Assembly: GCA_900545535.1 (NCBI GenBank)
Contig: UQZN01000002.1
Location: 62,001-126,000 of the forward strand
Reading direction: 5' to 3'
DNA: 64,000 nucleotides
From: an uncultured Phascolarctobacterium sp.
Lineage (GTDB): Bacteria; Bacillota; Negativicutes; Acidaminococcales; Acidaminococcaceae
Position numbers and translations under genes: made by a program
Notes under the pieces: generated by a model
What the model was told of the DNA's origin: nothing
The model's input: only the letters and a program-made list of their open reading frames with translations
Databases searched by the model: none
In this document: positions 1 through 8,393 of the stretch, in pieces
Numbering within the stretch: the first letter of the stretch is position 1
Layout of the letters: each line of letters opens with the position of its first letter

Positions 1-1
1 T

Positions 2-1831
2 TAAGATGTCGTCATGGATACAGGCATCCTGCGCTGCACGCACTACATCGCTGTGCCGGATCGATTCATCAAACAGGGTAATATTTTCTTCTACCGTACC
101 GGAAAGCAGGAAGATGTCCTGATCGACCGAAGCAACCGAATTGCAGATCACTTCGTGCGGGATCTGCGCACGGGGGATACCGTCAAAAAGCACTTCACCG
201 CCCCATTCCTGATAAATACCTGTAACGATCTTGGCCAGCGTCGATTTGCCGCTGCCGCTGCCGCCTACCAAGGCAATCCAGTTGCCCGGCTGCAGGGTCA
301 TATTAAAAGCTTCAAATAACGGCGCGTGCAAAGGACTATAGCCAAAACGCACGTTCCGCAGGCAGACCTCGCCATACAGTCTGGCCCTGCCTATCGGCTG
401 CGGCGGTGTTTCCGGATAATTAAGTTTATCTCTTTCATAGCGCATCACGTCGTCCAACCTTTTCATCTGCATTTCTGTAGTCTGCAGTGTATCAGCCAGA
501 TTCAAAAGATTATTAAACGGCGTCTGGAAGTTGCTCATCAGGCTCTGGAAGGCCATAAAGATACCGGCTGTCATCAACCCGTCCATAATGGCAAAGCCGC
601 CCACAGTCATGATCAGCGCCGTATTAATACCGCTTAAAAGCAGCGGCAGCATCTGCATCGTCGTGTTATACAGGGTTATTTTCTGGCTGCCTGCCAGCAC
701 TTTCGTCCTGTAGCCGGCCCATTTAGCAAAAAACTCACCTTCATTTCCATTGGCTTTTAAGGTCTCGATCATCAAAAGGCCATTCATGGCCACGCCATAT
801 TCTTTGCCGGCATCCTGCTGTACCTTCATCGACATTTCCAGCAGCTTGCCGCGGATGCAAAAGAATAAAACCACGCCTACCAGGCTGAATGCCAGTCCGA
901 TCAGGGTCAGCGTAACGTTATACTGAAACAGCAGCAGTAAATAAAAAAGGGCGATCAGAAAGTCAAGCACCGCCGTAGCGGCAGAGCCTGTCAAAACCGA
1001 AGCAACGGCTTCATTAAAGGCTACACGCGAAGCGACTTCGACCCCGAAGCGCTGCTGGAAAAATTCCATCGGCAGCTGCAGCACATGCCAGAAAAAACGC
1101 GCTGAATCTGACAGTGTCAGCTTCGCCTGCCATTTAGTCAGGCACCAGGCACGCAGCCAGACTAAAACAGACTGGATAATAAAAGTACCGACAATGGCCA
1201 GTACCAGATTGAACATCCAGTCCTTATGCTTGCCGGTCAGTATATCATCCAGGAAGATCTGCCCGAACACAGGCGATACAAGCCCCGGAACGATCAGGCA
1301 GGCGCAGACGATAAGCACAAACAGTGTCGACCACTTGTCAGCCAGCAATTTTTGCAGGATGACGCTGGCGATATTGTATTTGCTGCCAGCCTTGACGAAC
1401 TGTTCGCCGGGCCTGATCTCCAGGGCGATCCCCGTATAGCTGGAGACAAAATCCGCAAAGGGCAGCACTCTGTGCCCTACGGCAGGGTCATTGATATAGG
1501 CCTTTTCATTTTCTATTCCTTCCAGAACGACAAAATGATTGAATTCCCAGTGGATCAACAGCGGAAAAACGGCTTTTTTCAGCATTTCCGCAGGCCAGCG
1601 ATAACCGGCGGCAGTGCATAAACGCCCCCGGGCAGCTTTCACGATATTGCTGGCAGAAACGCCGTCACGATTGACGCCGCATTCCTGGCGCATTTTTTCC
1701 AGCGGCACCCATAACCCGTAATAGGCCAGAATGATGCTCAGAGACGCGGCTCCGCATTCAGCGGCTTCCATCTGCAGGATCGTCGGAGTTTTGACCTTTT
1801 GCTTTTGTAAGGTTTTCGTAAACGGCCACAT
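2..1831 (-). CDS. NHLM-type peptidase/permease/ATPase ABC transporter (3' end cut by window edge)
   Basis: This reading frame stays open from an ATG at 1831 to the left edge, giving 610 codons with no stop. The N-terminus is a C39 peptidase domain: the motif QMEAAECGAAS puts the catalytic Cys at residue 26, with His99 (NHFVV) and Asp115 (NDP) completing the triad. A membrane domain follows at about residues 160-440, then an ABC ATPase whose Walker A (GGSGSGKST) lies near residue 522. The ABC signature and Walker B fall outside the window. Such proteins cleave a leader peptide after a double-glycine-like site and export the mature peptide. The gene lies 3 bases downstream of the dedicated NHLM secretion protein, so I assign it to the NHLM (nitrile hydratase-like leader) peptide export family. 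No precursor gene is visible here; it may lie further left. Confidence 0.88.
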   Translation of the reverse strand, partial: MWPFTKTLQKQKVKTPTILQMEAAECGAASLSIILAYYGLWVPLEKMRQECGVNRDGVSASNIVKAARGRLCTAAGYRWPAEMLKKAVFPLLIHWEFNHFVVLEGIENEKAYINDPAVGHRVLPFADFVSSYTGIALEIRPGEQFVKAGSKYNIASVILQKLLADKWSTLFVLIVCACLIVPGLVSPVFGQIFLDDILTGKHKDWMFNLVLAIVGTFIIQSVLVWLRAWCLTKWQAKLTLSDSARFFWHVLQLPMEFFQQRFGVEVASRVAFNEAVASVLTGSAATAVLDFLIALFYLLLLFQYNVTLTLIGLAFSLVGVVLFFCIRGKLLEMSMKVQQDAGKEYGVAMNGLLMIETLKANGNEGEFFAKWAGYRTKVLAGSQKITLYNTTMQMLPLLLSGINTALIMTVGGFAIMDGLMTAGIFMAFQSLMSNFQTPFNNLLNLADTLQTTEMQMKRLDDVMRYERDKLNYPETPPQPIGRARLYGEVCLRNVRFGYSPLHAPLFEAFNMTLQPGNWIALVGGSGSGKSTLAKIVTGIYQEWGGEVLFDGIPRAQIPHEVICNSVASVDQDIFLLSGTVEENITLFDESIRHSDVVRAAQDACIHDDIL

Positions 1832-1834
1832 AAT

Positions 1835-2791
1835 TTATCTGCTCCTCAGCCATTGACTGAATTTATAAAACACTTTTTCCAGCGGCTGCTTACGGTCAAC
1901 TATTACCGAACCGGCACAAATACTGCCTGCTGTTACGGGCTTATGCCGACCGACGATGCTCGTCCATAAATAACCAGATTCTGAATTTTCATCCTTGACC
2001 AGATCAAAGTTCACTTCCATGACCGCATTGTCCGACTTGCTCAAGATCCACTGCACCAGCTGCTGATTGCCCAGCCTGTTGAGCATGGCGTTGGCCGATA
2101 CCGGATACTGAGATACTGAGCGCACTACGGCCAGCAGACTGCCGTCCTCACTGCTGTCAACGCCGTTAGGGGCCAACTGCACAGTCATGCCCGGCTCGAT
2201 CCGCTTGCCATTGCTGACAGGCACATACAGCACGCCGTTTATTTCATCGCGCTCCTGGTCTTTGCGGATAGTACATACGGGCGTTCCGGCAGCAACTACC
2301 GCGCCCGGAGAGGTCGATACCTCATCGACAATGCCATCGGCTTCACTAAAAATAAAGGAACTGACATCCTGCTGATAACGCTTGGCATCGTACTGTGACG
2401 CACGCGTCAGGGCCTCACGCTCACTTTCTGAAAGATACATATCGGAACGGGCCAGTTTGGTTTCCATGCTCTGCTGCGGCTGTTCCAGCACGGCGATCAG
2501 ATCGCCCTTCTGCACGCGCATACCAGTCCTGACAAAAACGTCCTCTACCCTGCCGCCGGAAACCGAAGTCACACTGACAACGCCGCCTGAATCCAGCAGG
2601 ATACCAACTCCGTCAACCTTCACGACCATAGCCCCGAAAACAGACCACACTAATACGGACAAAACCATGACGACCATGGCCGCCAAAGCCATCCAGCCGA
2701 TCGGCGTAGTGACTTCCAGCAGCGTATCCAGCTTTTCGGGAGAACGCAACTTGTCCATGGCTTCCTTACTGAATAATTCGTTATTGGCCAT
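1835..2791 (-). CDS. NHLM bacteriocin-system secretion protein (HlyD-like membrane fusion protein)
   Basis: This is a membrane fusion protein of 318 residues. The N-terminal segment LFSKEAMDKLRSPEKLD, followed by one membrane helix at about residues 30-55, is what I recall as typical of the secretion protein paired with NHLM peptidase-ABC transporters. A biotinyl-lipoyl-like half motif (VEDVFVRTGMRVQKGDLIAV) and a beta-barrel region follow. I chose the ATG at 2791 (MANNEL) because AAAGGAGG sits 8 bases upstream. An in-frame start at 2812 would place that ribosome site inside the gene. The start overlaps the end of the upstream adaptor gene by 11 bases, which suggests translational coupling. 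The protein should bridge the inner-membrane transporter to the envelope during peptide export. Confidence 0.87.
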   Translation of the reverse strand: MANNELFSKEAMDKLRSPEKLDTLLEVTTPIGWMALAAMVVMVLSVLVWSVFGAMVVKVDGVGILLDSGGVVSVTSVSGGRVEDVFVRTGMRVQKGDLIAVLEQPQQSMETKLARSDMYLSESEREALTRASQYDAKRYQQDVSSFIFSEADGIVDEVSTSPGAVVAAGTPVCTIRKDQERDEINGVLYVPVSNGKRIEPGMTVQLAPNGVDSSEDGSLLAVVRSVSQYPVSANAMLNRLGNQQLVQWILSKSDNAVMEVNFDLVKDENSESGYLWTSIVGRHKPVTAGSICAGSVIVDRKQPLEKVFYKFSQWLRSR

Positions 2792-3962
2792 CAGCCGCGC
2801 CTCCTTTGACATTGACCTCAGCTTTCATACCATTGCTCAAGCCTTCCTTACCTGAAACTATTACTATCTCTCCCGGCTGCAGACCGGCGAATACTTCTAC
2901 ATAATTTCCATCAGCGGCTCCCGTGGCTATTTTTCTTAATTCCAGTTTGCCATCGGAAGGATGCCAGACATACACGGCATCGTGCCTGTTTTCCAGCAGG
3001 GCGCTTTTAGGGATGGCCAGATTTTTTCTTTCTTTTATGGCAAAAATCTTCACATCTTGATACCGCTTGGGTTCCAGCAGACCGCTTGAATTATCCACAC
3101 TCCAGCGGATCGTCCTCATAGCCGCCTCGATCTCAGGCGGCGGTTCCACACTGACTATACGCGCCAAAAATCTTTGCTGTGCCCCTTTATTGCCTTCATT
3201 GTAGCCTGTGGCATAGATCTTATCCAGCTCACGCTTGCTGAACGCCAGCTCCCCGGGAACATCCAGGGGCTCTAAACGCCGTAATTCATCATCAGTAACG
3301 ACCTCTGTAAACTGCAGGGTCGAAAAATCACCTATCAAAGCTACCGAGGTGCCCGCCTGCAAAAAGCTGCCCTGCTTCTTGTACAGCATCAGGACTTCGC
3401 CTTCCAAAGGCGCTGTAACTATCAGCCGTTCTTCCTGCAGCTCATATTGGCGGCGTTCCAGCTGCAGCTGCTTGACTTCTTCCGCCGCCGCTTTGTAATT
3501 GGTCAGCGCTTCTTCATATTGTTCCTGCGAAACTGCCCCATAAGCTATCAGACGTTTATAGCGTTCATAAGAATGTTCATACCGGGTCAGAACAGCTTCG
3601 GCCTTGGCGATATTGACATCGATCTGCGCCAGTTTGATTGGGATGTCCTCGTTGGCAATGCGGCAGATCGCCTGCCCTTTGGTGACATGGTCGTTTGGTC
3701 GGACAAAGACCTCTTCGATCGTGCCTTCCAGCCGGGAAATGGCATCGGTCATGTTTTCAGCCGACAGACGCAGACTGTCCAGCTCCCAGACCGGCAGCAA
3801 GACACGTTCTTCAGCCTTGACCCCTTCCAAACGCAACACTCGGTTCGCCATCCTCAGATCAATAACCTTTTCGCTTTTGTAGTTTAAAAAAGCCCCATAC
3901 CCTACCAGCAGGATCGCCGCGGCCATGATTACCGTTACCGCTATCAAAAACAGTTTTTTCAA
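2781..3962 (-). CDS. HlyD/RND-type efflux periplasmic adaptor subunit
   Basis: This is a membrane-anchored adaptor of about 393 residues. An N-terminal helix (residues about 5-25) is followed by a first lipoyl half (EEVFVRPNDHVTKGQAICRI), an alpha-helical hairpin with long coiled-coil character (about residues 105-190), the second lipoyl half (GEVLMLYKKQGSFLQAGTSV), a beta-barrel and a C-terminal membrane-proximal domain (LQPGEIVIVSG). A GTG at 3971 is possible, but its GGAG is almost adjacent. The TTG at 3962 lies 8 bases after that GGAG and is the likelier start. It is the first gene of the visible cassette and overlaps the NHLM secretion protein. A second adaptor in place of the usual second ATPase-type NHLM component is notable, unless that gene lies beyond the left edge. 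Confidence 0.82.
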   Translation of the reverse strand: MKKLFLIAVTVIMAAAILLVGYGAFLNYKSEKVIDLRMANRVLRLEGVKAEERVLLPVWELDSLRLSAENMTDAISRLEGTIEEVFVRPNDHVTKGQAICRIANEDIPIKLAQIDVNIAKAEAVLTRYEHSYERYKRLIAYGAVSQEQYEEALTNYKAAAEEVKQLQLERRQYELQEERLIVTAPLEGEVLMLYKKQGSFLQAGTSVALIGDFSTLQFTEVVTDDELRRLEPLDVPGELAFSKRELDKIYATGYNEGNKGAQQRFLARIVSVEPPPEIEAAMRTIRWSVDNSSGLLEPKRYQDVKIFAIKERKNLAIPKSALLENRHDAVYVWHPSDGKLELRKIATGAADGNYVEVFAGLQPGEIVIVSGKEGLSNGMKAEVNVKGGAADGQ

Positions 3963-4118
3963 GCTGCTCACTCCGTCCCTATCAGTTTATTCTTTTAAAG
4001 ATATTTTTATGTTTTATTAGTTCTATTATATCTGCAACAGTACAAATTTACCATATTTATAATAATTCACAACATCTAATTTTATCAATAAACAGTCCAG
4101 CAGTATTCATAAGATATA

Positions 4119-4156
4119 AAAATATTAATGGCATCGCGCAGAAGCAGCGATGCCAT
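4119..4156 (-). terminator. Rho-independent terminator after the MATE gene
   Basis: A 10-bp perfect stem (4128-4137 with 4147-4156, arms ATGGCATCGC/GCGATGCCAT) encloses a 9-base loop. On the minus strand it is followed by the T-rich run TAATATTTTTAT. It ends transcription of the MATE gene. The rest of the gap 3972-4228 is AT-rich, and I see no gene in it. Confidence 0.7.
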
Positions 4157-4228
4157 CAGCAAACTTATAAAATTTTAAGAACAAGCCGGCGGCAGAAGCA
4201 GACGAAATTTTTTCTCTGCCCTGCATTT

Positions 4229-5584
4229 TTAAAAAGCGCCGCGTTCCAGCTTACGCTGCAGCCACAGCATCCGCATCGAAAGAAACACCGCCGAGAAGAA
4301 CAAACCTATATCCAAACTCTGCCAGTAGGCAGCCGGGCCATGATCCAGCACAAAATCTAGGAAACAGCCCAGCGGCAGACATACTGCCCAATAGGCGAAA
4401 AAGCCGGAATAGAAGGTCGCCTTCACATCCTTATAGCCGCGCAGTATCCCCTGGATCGGCGCTGCCGTCGCATCAAACAGCTGGAAGAAGATCGCATAGA
4501 ACAAAAAGCCAACGACCTTTTCGATAATGACAGGATCGGTGGTATAGAGCAGGGCGATCTGCGGCCTGTTGGTATAAACAAGGATCGTTAAAAAGACGGC
4601 GATGCTCATATTGACGGCAATGCCCAGCCGGCTGATTTTTTTTGCTTCTTCAAAGCGTCTGGCCCCCGCTTCGACACCGACTAAGATCGTCAGCGCCATA
4701 GAAAAGCTGAGCGGCACCATGTACAGCAGCGAAGTGAAACCCAGCGCCGCCTGATGCGCCGCAATGATGACCGTGCCGAATTTGGCGATGAACAGCGCTA
4801 CGACGCCAAAAATACTGGCTTCCATAAACATGGCCAGACCGATCGGCACCCCGATGCTGAGATTTTCCCGCAGTTGCTTAAAATCCAACCGGAAACGGTC
4901 TTTAAAGATCCTGAAATCAGCAAAAGCAGGCAGCTTGTGCACGATCCAGACAAAGATGGCAAATTCCAGCCAGTAGGTGATGCCAGTCGCTACACCGGCG
5001 CCAATACCGCCCAGCCGCGGCAGCCCCAGCTTGCCGAAAATAAAGCAGTAGTTCAAAAAAGCATTGACTGGCAGTGCCAGCAGATAGATTTTCATGGTGA
5101 TGCCAGTATGGCCTAAAGTATCGATCAGCGCCCGCAGCGAGGTAGACATAAAGAACGGCACTACGCCTACGGCCACGGCCGCCATATACTTTTTGGCGAT
5201 ATAATGCACCTGCGCTTCCAAATGCAGGTGCGTCAGCAGGGTATCTAAAAACAAAACTCCCATTAAAATAATGACAACTGAAAAAGCTAACGCCAGAAAA
5301 ATCGTATGCCGGATAACTTTACCGATGTCCCCGCGTTTGCCGCCCCCTAAAAGATGGGCGACGATCGGCATGGCACCCAGTAAAACACCGTTAGTGCCGA
5401 CAAAGATCGGCATCCAGATATTACCGCCGATGGACGTGCCGGCCAGATCGACCGCACCCGCATGCCCCGACATAGAAGAATCAAAAAAATTCATGGCCAT
5501 GATCGCCGTCTGGGTGATCAGGATCGGGATCATCACCGAAAAAAGCCGCCGCAGGCGTTGTTTAAAATTTTCGTCTACTAACAT
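4229..5584 (-). CDS. MATE family efflux transporter
   Basis: This 451-residue polytopic protein has about 12 hydrophobic segments arranged as two similar halves, the normal MATE/NorM/DinF size. The N-terminal half carries FDSSMSGHAGAVDLAG and GTNGVLLGAMPIVAHLLGGG, which match the conserved MATE segments. The family exports cationic drugs or metabolites in exchange for Na+ or H+ across the inner membrane. AAGGGAG lies about 6 bases before the ATG. It is 27 bases downstream of the ABC-F gene in the same direction, so the two are probably co-transcribed. Its substrate cannot be told from sequence. Confidence 0.9.
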   Translation of the reverse strand: MLVDENFKQRLRRLFSVMIPILITQTAIMAMNFFDSSMSGHAGAVDLAGTSIGGNIWMPIFVGTNGVLLGAMPIVAHLLGGGKRGDIGKVIRHTIFLALAFSVVIILMGVLFLDTLLTHLHLEAQVHYIAKKYMAAVAVGVVPFFMSTSLRALIDTLGHTGITMKIYLLALPVNAFLNYCFIFGKLGLPRLGGIGAGVATGITYWLEFAIFVWIVHKLPAFADFRIFKDRFRLDFKQLRENLSIGVPIGLAMFMEASIFGVVALFIAKFGTVIIAAHQAALGFTSLLYMVPLSFSMALTILVGVEAGARRFEEAKKISRLGIAVNMSIAVFLTILVYTNRPQIALLYTTDPVIIEKVVGFLFYAIFFQLFDATAAPIQGILRGYKDVKATFYSGFFAYWAVCLPLGCFLDFVLDHGPAAYWQSLDIGLFFSAVFLSMRMLWLQRKLERGAF

Positions 5585-5611
5585 AGCTCTCCCTTTCTAT
5601 AGAGGCACAGA

Positions 5612-7519
5612 TCAGGAAACGCCGCCCGCCTCCGCCAGCTCCGTAAGATAGGCCCAGCGTTCCACAAGCTGTTCCAGCCGCTGCTCAGCGTCCTGCTGCT
5701 GGTTGGTAAGCTCACCCAGCTTCACAAAATCGCTGCTGGCGCTGTTTATTTCCTGCGCCAGCATTTTCAGTTCGGCTTCAACGCCGGCGATAGTCGTTTC
5801 GATCTGCTCAAATTCCAGTTTTTCTTTATAAGTCATCTTCTGCTGTCTGGCCTTGCCGGCAGTATTTTCTGTTTTAGCGGCAGTTACAGCCGCTTTGGCA
5901 GTTTTAGGCGCAGCCGCCTTAGCCGATGCGGCAGCCGCTTCGTATTTACTGTAATCGCCGATAAACTGTCTGATCTCGCCGCCGCCCATAAAGGCGAAGA
6001 TCTTCCCTGCAAAACGGTCCAGAAAGTACCGGTCATGAGAAACGGCGATGACGGCGCCGTTAAAGCTGTCCAGATAATCCTCCAGCACTGATAACGTCGG
6101 GATATCAAGATCGTTGGTCGGTTCGTCCAAAAGCAGTACGTTGGGTGCTCCCATCAGTACCCGCAGCAGATACAGGCGCCGTTTTTCGCCGCCTGACAGT
6201 TTATTGACCGGCACCCATTGCAGTTCAGCAGGAAATAAGAAGCGTTCCAGCATCTGCGCCGCCGTGATCCTGGTCCCGTCCTGAGTTTCGATATGGTCGC
6301 TCACGTCGCGGATATATTCCAGCACCCGCTGCTCACTGTCGGGAAACTCGCTGTGCTGCGAAAAATAACCGATCTTTACGGTCTGCCCGATCTGAATGCT
6401 GCCGCGGTCAGGCGTCAGCCTGCCGGCCAGAATATCCATCAGCGTGGTTTTGCCGCTGCCGTTGGGTCCCACGATACCGACACGGTCGTTACGCAGCAGC
6501 ACATAGCTGAAATCTTTGATGTAGGTGACGCCGTTGTAATCAAGCCCCAAATGCTCGCACTCGACTACGGTCTTACCCAAACGGCTGCCGGCCGAAGACA
6601 TTTCCAGCTCACTTTGAGCGGAAATACTTTTTACTTCCTGTTCCAGCTCATTAAAACGCTCGATGCGTTCCTTGCTTTTAGTACGCCGCGCTTCCGCGCC
6701 GCGGCTGATCCAGGCCAGCTCACGTTTATAAATATTGCGCAGGCGCTGGGCCGCCGTCTGCTCTGACTGACGCCGTTCCTCACGCTTTTGCAGGAACAGG
6801 CTGTAATTGCCCGTATATAAATAGCATTGCCCGCCGTCCAGTTCCAACGTGCGGTTGACGACTCTGTCAAAAAAATAGCGGTCATGGGTAACCATCAGCA
6901 GCGCGCCTTTACGCTTCAAAAGCAGCTGCTCCAGCCAGGCTACGGTCGCATTATCCATATGGTTGGTCGGCTCGTCCAAAATCAACAGGTCGGACGGGCG
7001 TACTAAAACGCCGGCCAGCGCTACCCGTTTACGCTGACCGCCCGAAAGCTCTGCCATCGGCTGCTGGAAATCACTGATCCCCAGCTGATCCAGCACTGCT
7101 TTAGCCTCGCTTTCCAGCTGCCAGGCATAGGCGCTGTCCATCTGCTGCTGCAGTTCCAGCAGCTGCCGCTGCCGAGTGCTGCTTTCAGGTTCAGCTGCTG
7201 CCAGCGCGGCGGCCCGTTCGTAACGGCGCAGCAGGTCAAGCTGCGGTGAATCGCCCTGAAAAACCTGCTCTAATACCGTCGCCTGCGGGTCATAGTCGGG
7301 ATTCTGCGGCAGATATTCGATCACGCAGCTGCCATTGGCCGTGATCCTACCGCTTTCGCCGGCTTCGCCGCGGGCGATATCACGCAGCAGCGTGCTTTTA
7401 CCGGTACCGTTGATGCCGATGATACCGATCTTATCGCCCATTTCAATATTAAAAGTTACATTTTGAAACAAAGTTCTGACGCCATAGCTGTGCGACAGAT
7501 TTTCTACACTTAAAATCAT
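5612..7519 (-). CDS. ABC-F family ribosome-associated ATPase (Uup/YdiF-like)
   Basis: This 635-residue protein has two ABC domains and no membrane segment. Domain 1 has Walker A GINGTGKSTLL, signature LSGGQRKRVALAG and Walker B LLILDEPTNHMD. An arginine/lysine-rich linker follows (about residues 240-310). Domain 2 has GPNGSGKTTLMDIL, LSGGEKRRLYLLR and LLLDEPTNDLD. The C-terminus (about 540-635) is an Ala/Lys-rich stretch and a coiled coil, as in Uup. ABC-F proteins bind the ribosomal E site and rescue or modulate stalled elongation; some protect against antibiotics. The C-terminal coiled coil argues for a housekeeping Uup/YdiF type rather than an acquired resistance protein. It heads a two-gene unit with the MATE pump. 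Confidence 0.93.
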   Translation of the reverse strand: MILSVENLSHSYGVRTLFQNVTFNIEMGDKIGIIGINGTGKSTLLRDIARGEAGESGRITANGSCVIEYLPQNPDYDPQATVLEQVFQGDSPQLDLLRRYERAAALAAAEPESSTRQRQLLELQQQMDSAYAWQLESEAKAVLDQLGISDFQQPMAELSGGQRKRVALAGVLVRPSDLLILDEPTNHMDNATVAWLEQLLLKRKGALLMVTHDRYFFDRVVNRTLELDGGQCYLYTGNYSLFLQKREERRQSEQTAAQRLRNIYKRELAWISRGAEARRTKSKERIERFNELEQEVKSISAQSELEMSSAGSRLGKTVVECEHLGLDYNGVTYIKDFSYVLLRNDRVGIVGPNGSGKTTLMDILAGRLTPDRGSIQIGQTVKIGYFSQHSEFPDSEQRVLEYIRDVSDHIETQDGTRITAAQMLERFLFPAELQWVPVNKLSGGEKRRLYLLRVLMGAPNVLLLDEPTNDLDIPTLSVLEDYLDSFNGAVIAVSHDRYFLDRFAGKIFAFMGGGEIRQFIGDYSKYEAAAASAKAAAPKTAKAAVTAAKTENTAGKARQQKMTYKEKLEFEQIETTIAGVEAELKMLAQEINSASSDFVKLGELTNQQQDAEQRLEQLVERWAYLTELAEAGGVS

Positions 7520-7539
7520 ACTTTTCGCCCTCTGTAAAA

Positions 7540-7575
7540 CAGAATAAAAGCAGCCTGCCGCTTGGAGCAGACTGC
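7540..7575 (-). terminator. Terminator after the barstar-like gene
   Basis: A 9-bp stem (arms GCAGTCTGC and GCAGGCTGC on the minus strand, with one G-T pair) at 7550-7575 is followed by TTTTATTCTG on the minus strand. It sits between the barstar-like gene and the ABC-F gene and separates the two transcription units. Confidence 0.65.
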
Positions 7576-7582
7576 ATATATT

Positions 7583-7852
7583 TTAAATAAGCTCTACCTG
7601 GAGATTAGGATTGACAGCGGCAGCATCCTGCACCACTGCAAGCAGCCTTGCGCCATACCACCCTAATTCCGAACCTGCGGCTACCGCCTGCGGTATTTTT
7701 AGTATAACAGGCTCGCAGACTTCCGTCAAACAATCATAAAGCGCGTCCAGATTCTCTCCGTAATACTCCGGCAGATCGAGCTCCGCACGCAGGTAATGAT
7801 GCAGCTGTCTGACCGACCGCATCTTTGCCAGTGCCAAAGTTACCGTTTTCAT
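7583..7852 (-). CDS. Barstar-like ribonuclease inhibitor
   Basis: This protein of 89 residues is the usual barstar length. The segment LDLPEYYGENLDALYDCLTE is the family hallmark: the helix and loop with the acidic residues that plug the barnase active site. AGGAGG lies 6 bases before the ATG. It has no signal peptide and is therefore cytoplasmic. It follows the barnase-like gene by 11 bases. The pair matches the known toxin-immunity logic, in which the inhibitor neutralises nuclease that stays in or returns to the producer cytoplasm. The function rests on family resemblance plus gene order. Confidence 0.88.
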   Translation of the reverse strand: MKTVTLALAKMRSVRQLHHYLRAELDLPEYYGENLDALYDCLTEVCEPVILKIPQAVAAGSELGWYGARLLAVVQDAAAVNPNLQVELI

Positions 7853-7863
7853 CAGCTGCCTCC

Positions 7864-8382
7864 TTAATACAATCTTGTAAAGTTTTGATAATGATCGTCT
7901 GTATAATAGACCAGCCCGTCATTGGAATAAACGATCCGTCTGGCATCACGGCTGCCGCCCTGATAGCCGATATCACATTCCTTCCAGCTGCGGCCTTCCT
8001 TCTGTGGCAGCCGCCCTTCATAATTGCCATACCTGTCGCCGCCGATACTTTTGCCGGGCGCCACTTCGTCCAGCGTGCCTTTACGTTTCCAGCCCAGGCA
8101 TTCAGCCTCGCGCTTGGTAATAAAATTACCCGGCAGTTTATGGAAGGTATGGATATATAAGGCTACCTCCGCTTTACCTGTATAAGCACGTCTTTCTTCG
8201 ACTTTAACAGGTGCCTGCTGCGTATCCTGCAGCTTGTCCAGTCCCTTTTGGGCCGCTTTGGTCACCTGCTCAACGGCCTGTTGTTTGGCCTGATTCAGTT
8301 CTGTAGACGGCGCTTTGCCACAGCCGAGCAGAACGCCGGCCGTAAATACTACAGCCAGTAAGACTGCAAAAAGTTTTTTCAT
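7864..8382 (-). CDS. Lipoprotein barnase-type ribonuclease
   Basis: This is a 172-residue exported RNase. The N-terminus has a Lys-rich start, a hydrophobic core and the lipobox LLGC (Cys at about residue 21). A helical, Gln/Lys-rich spacer follows. The C-terminal 75 residues match barnase: the catalytic Glu lies in WKECDI, the Arg in DARRIVYS and the His in DDHYQNFT. All three catalytic positions are present, so it should be an active guanyl-type RNase. I chose the ATG at 8382 (MKKLF) because AAGG lies 8 bases upstream and it gives a clean signal peptide; a start at 8403 would overlap the upstream gene. It is the middle gene of HerA-like, barnase, barstar. Lipid anchoring is unusual, since classic barnase is freely secreted. 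Confidence 0.88.
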   Translation of the reverse strand: MKKLFAVLLAVVFTAGVLLGCGKAPSTELNQAKQQAVEQVTKAAQKGLDKLQDTQQAPVKVEERRAYTGKAEVALYIHTFHKLPGNFITKREAECLGWKRKGTLDEVAPGKSIGGDRYGNYEGRLPQKEGRSWKECDIGYQGGSRDARRIVYSNDGLVYYTDDHYQNFTRLY

Positions 8383-8393
8383 TTTCAGTACCT

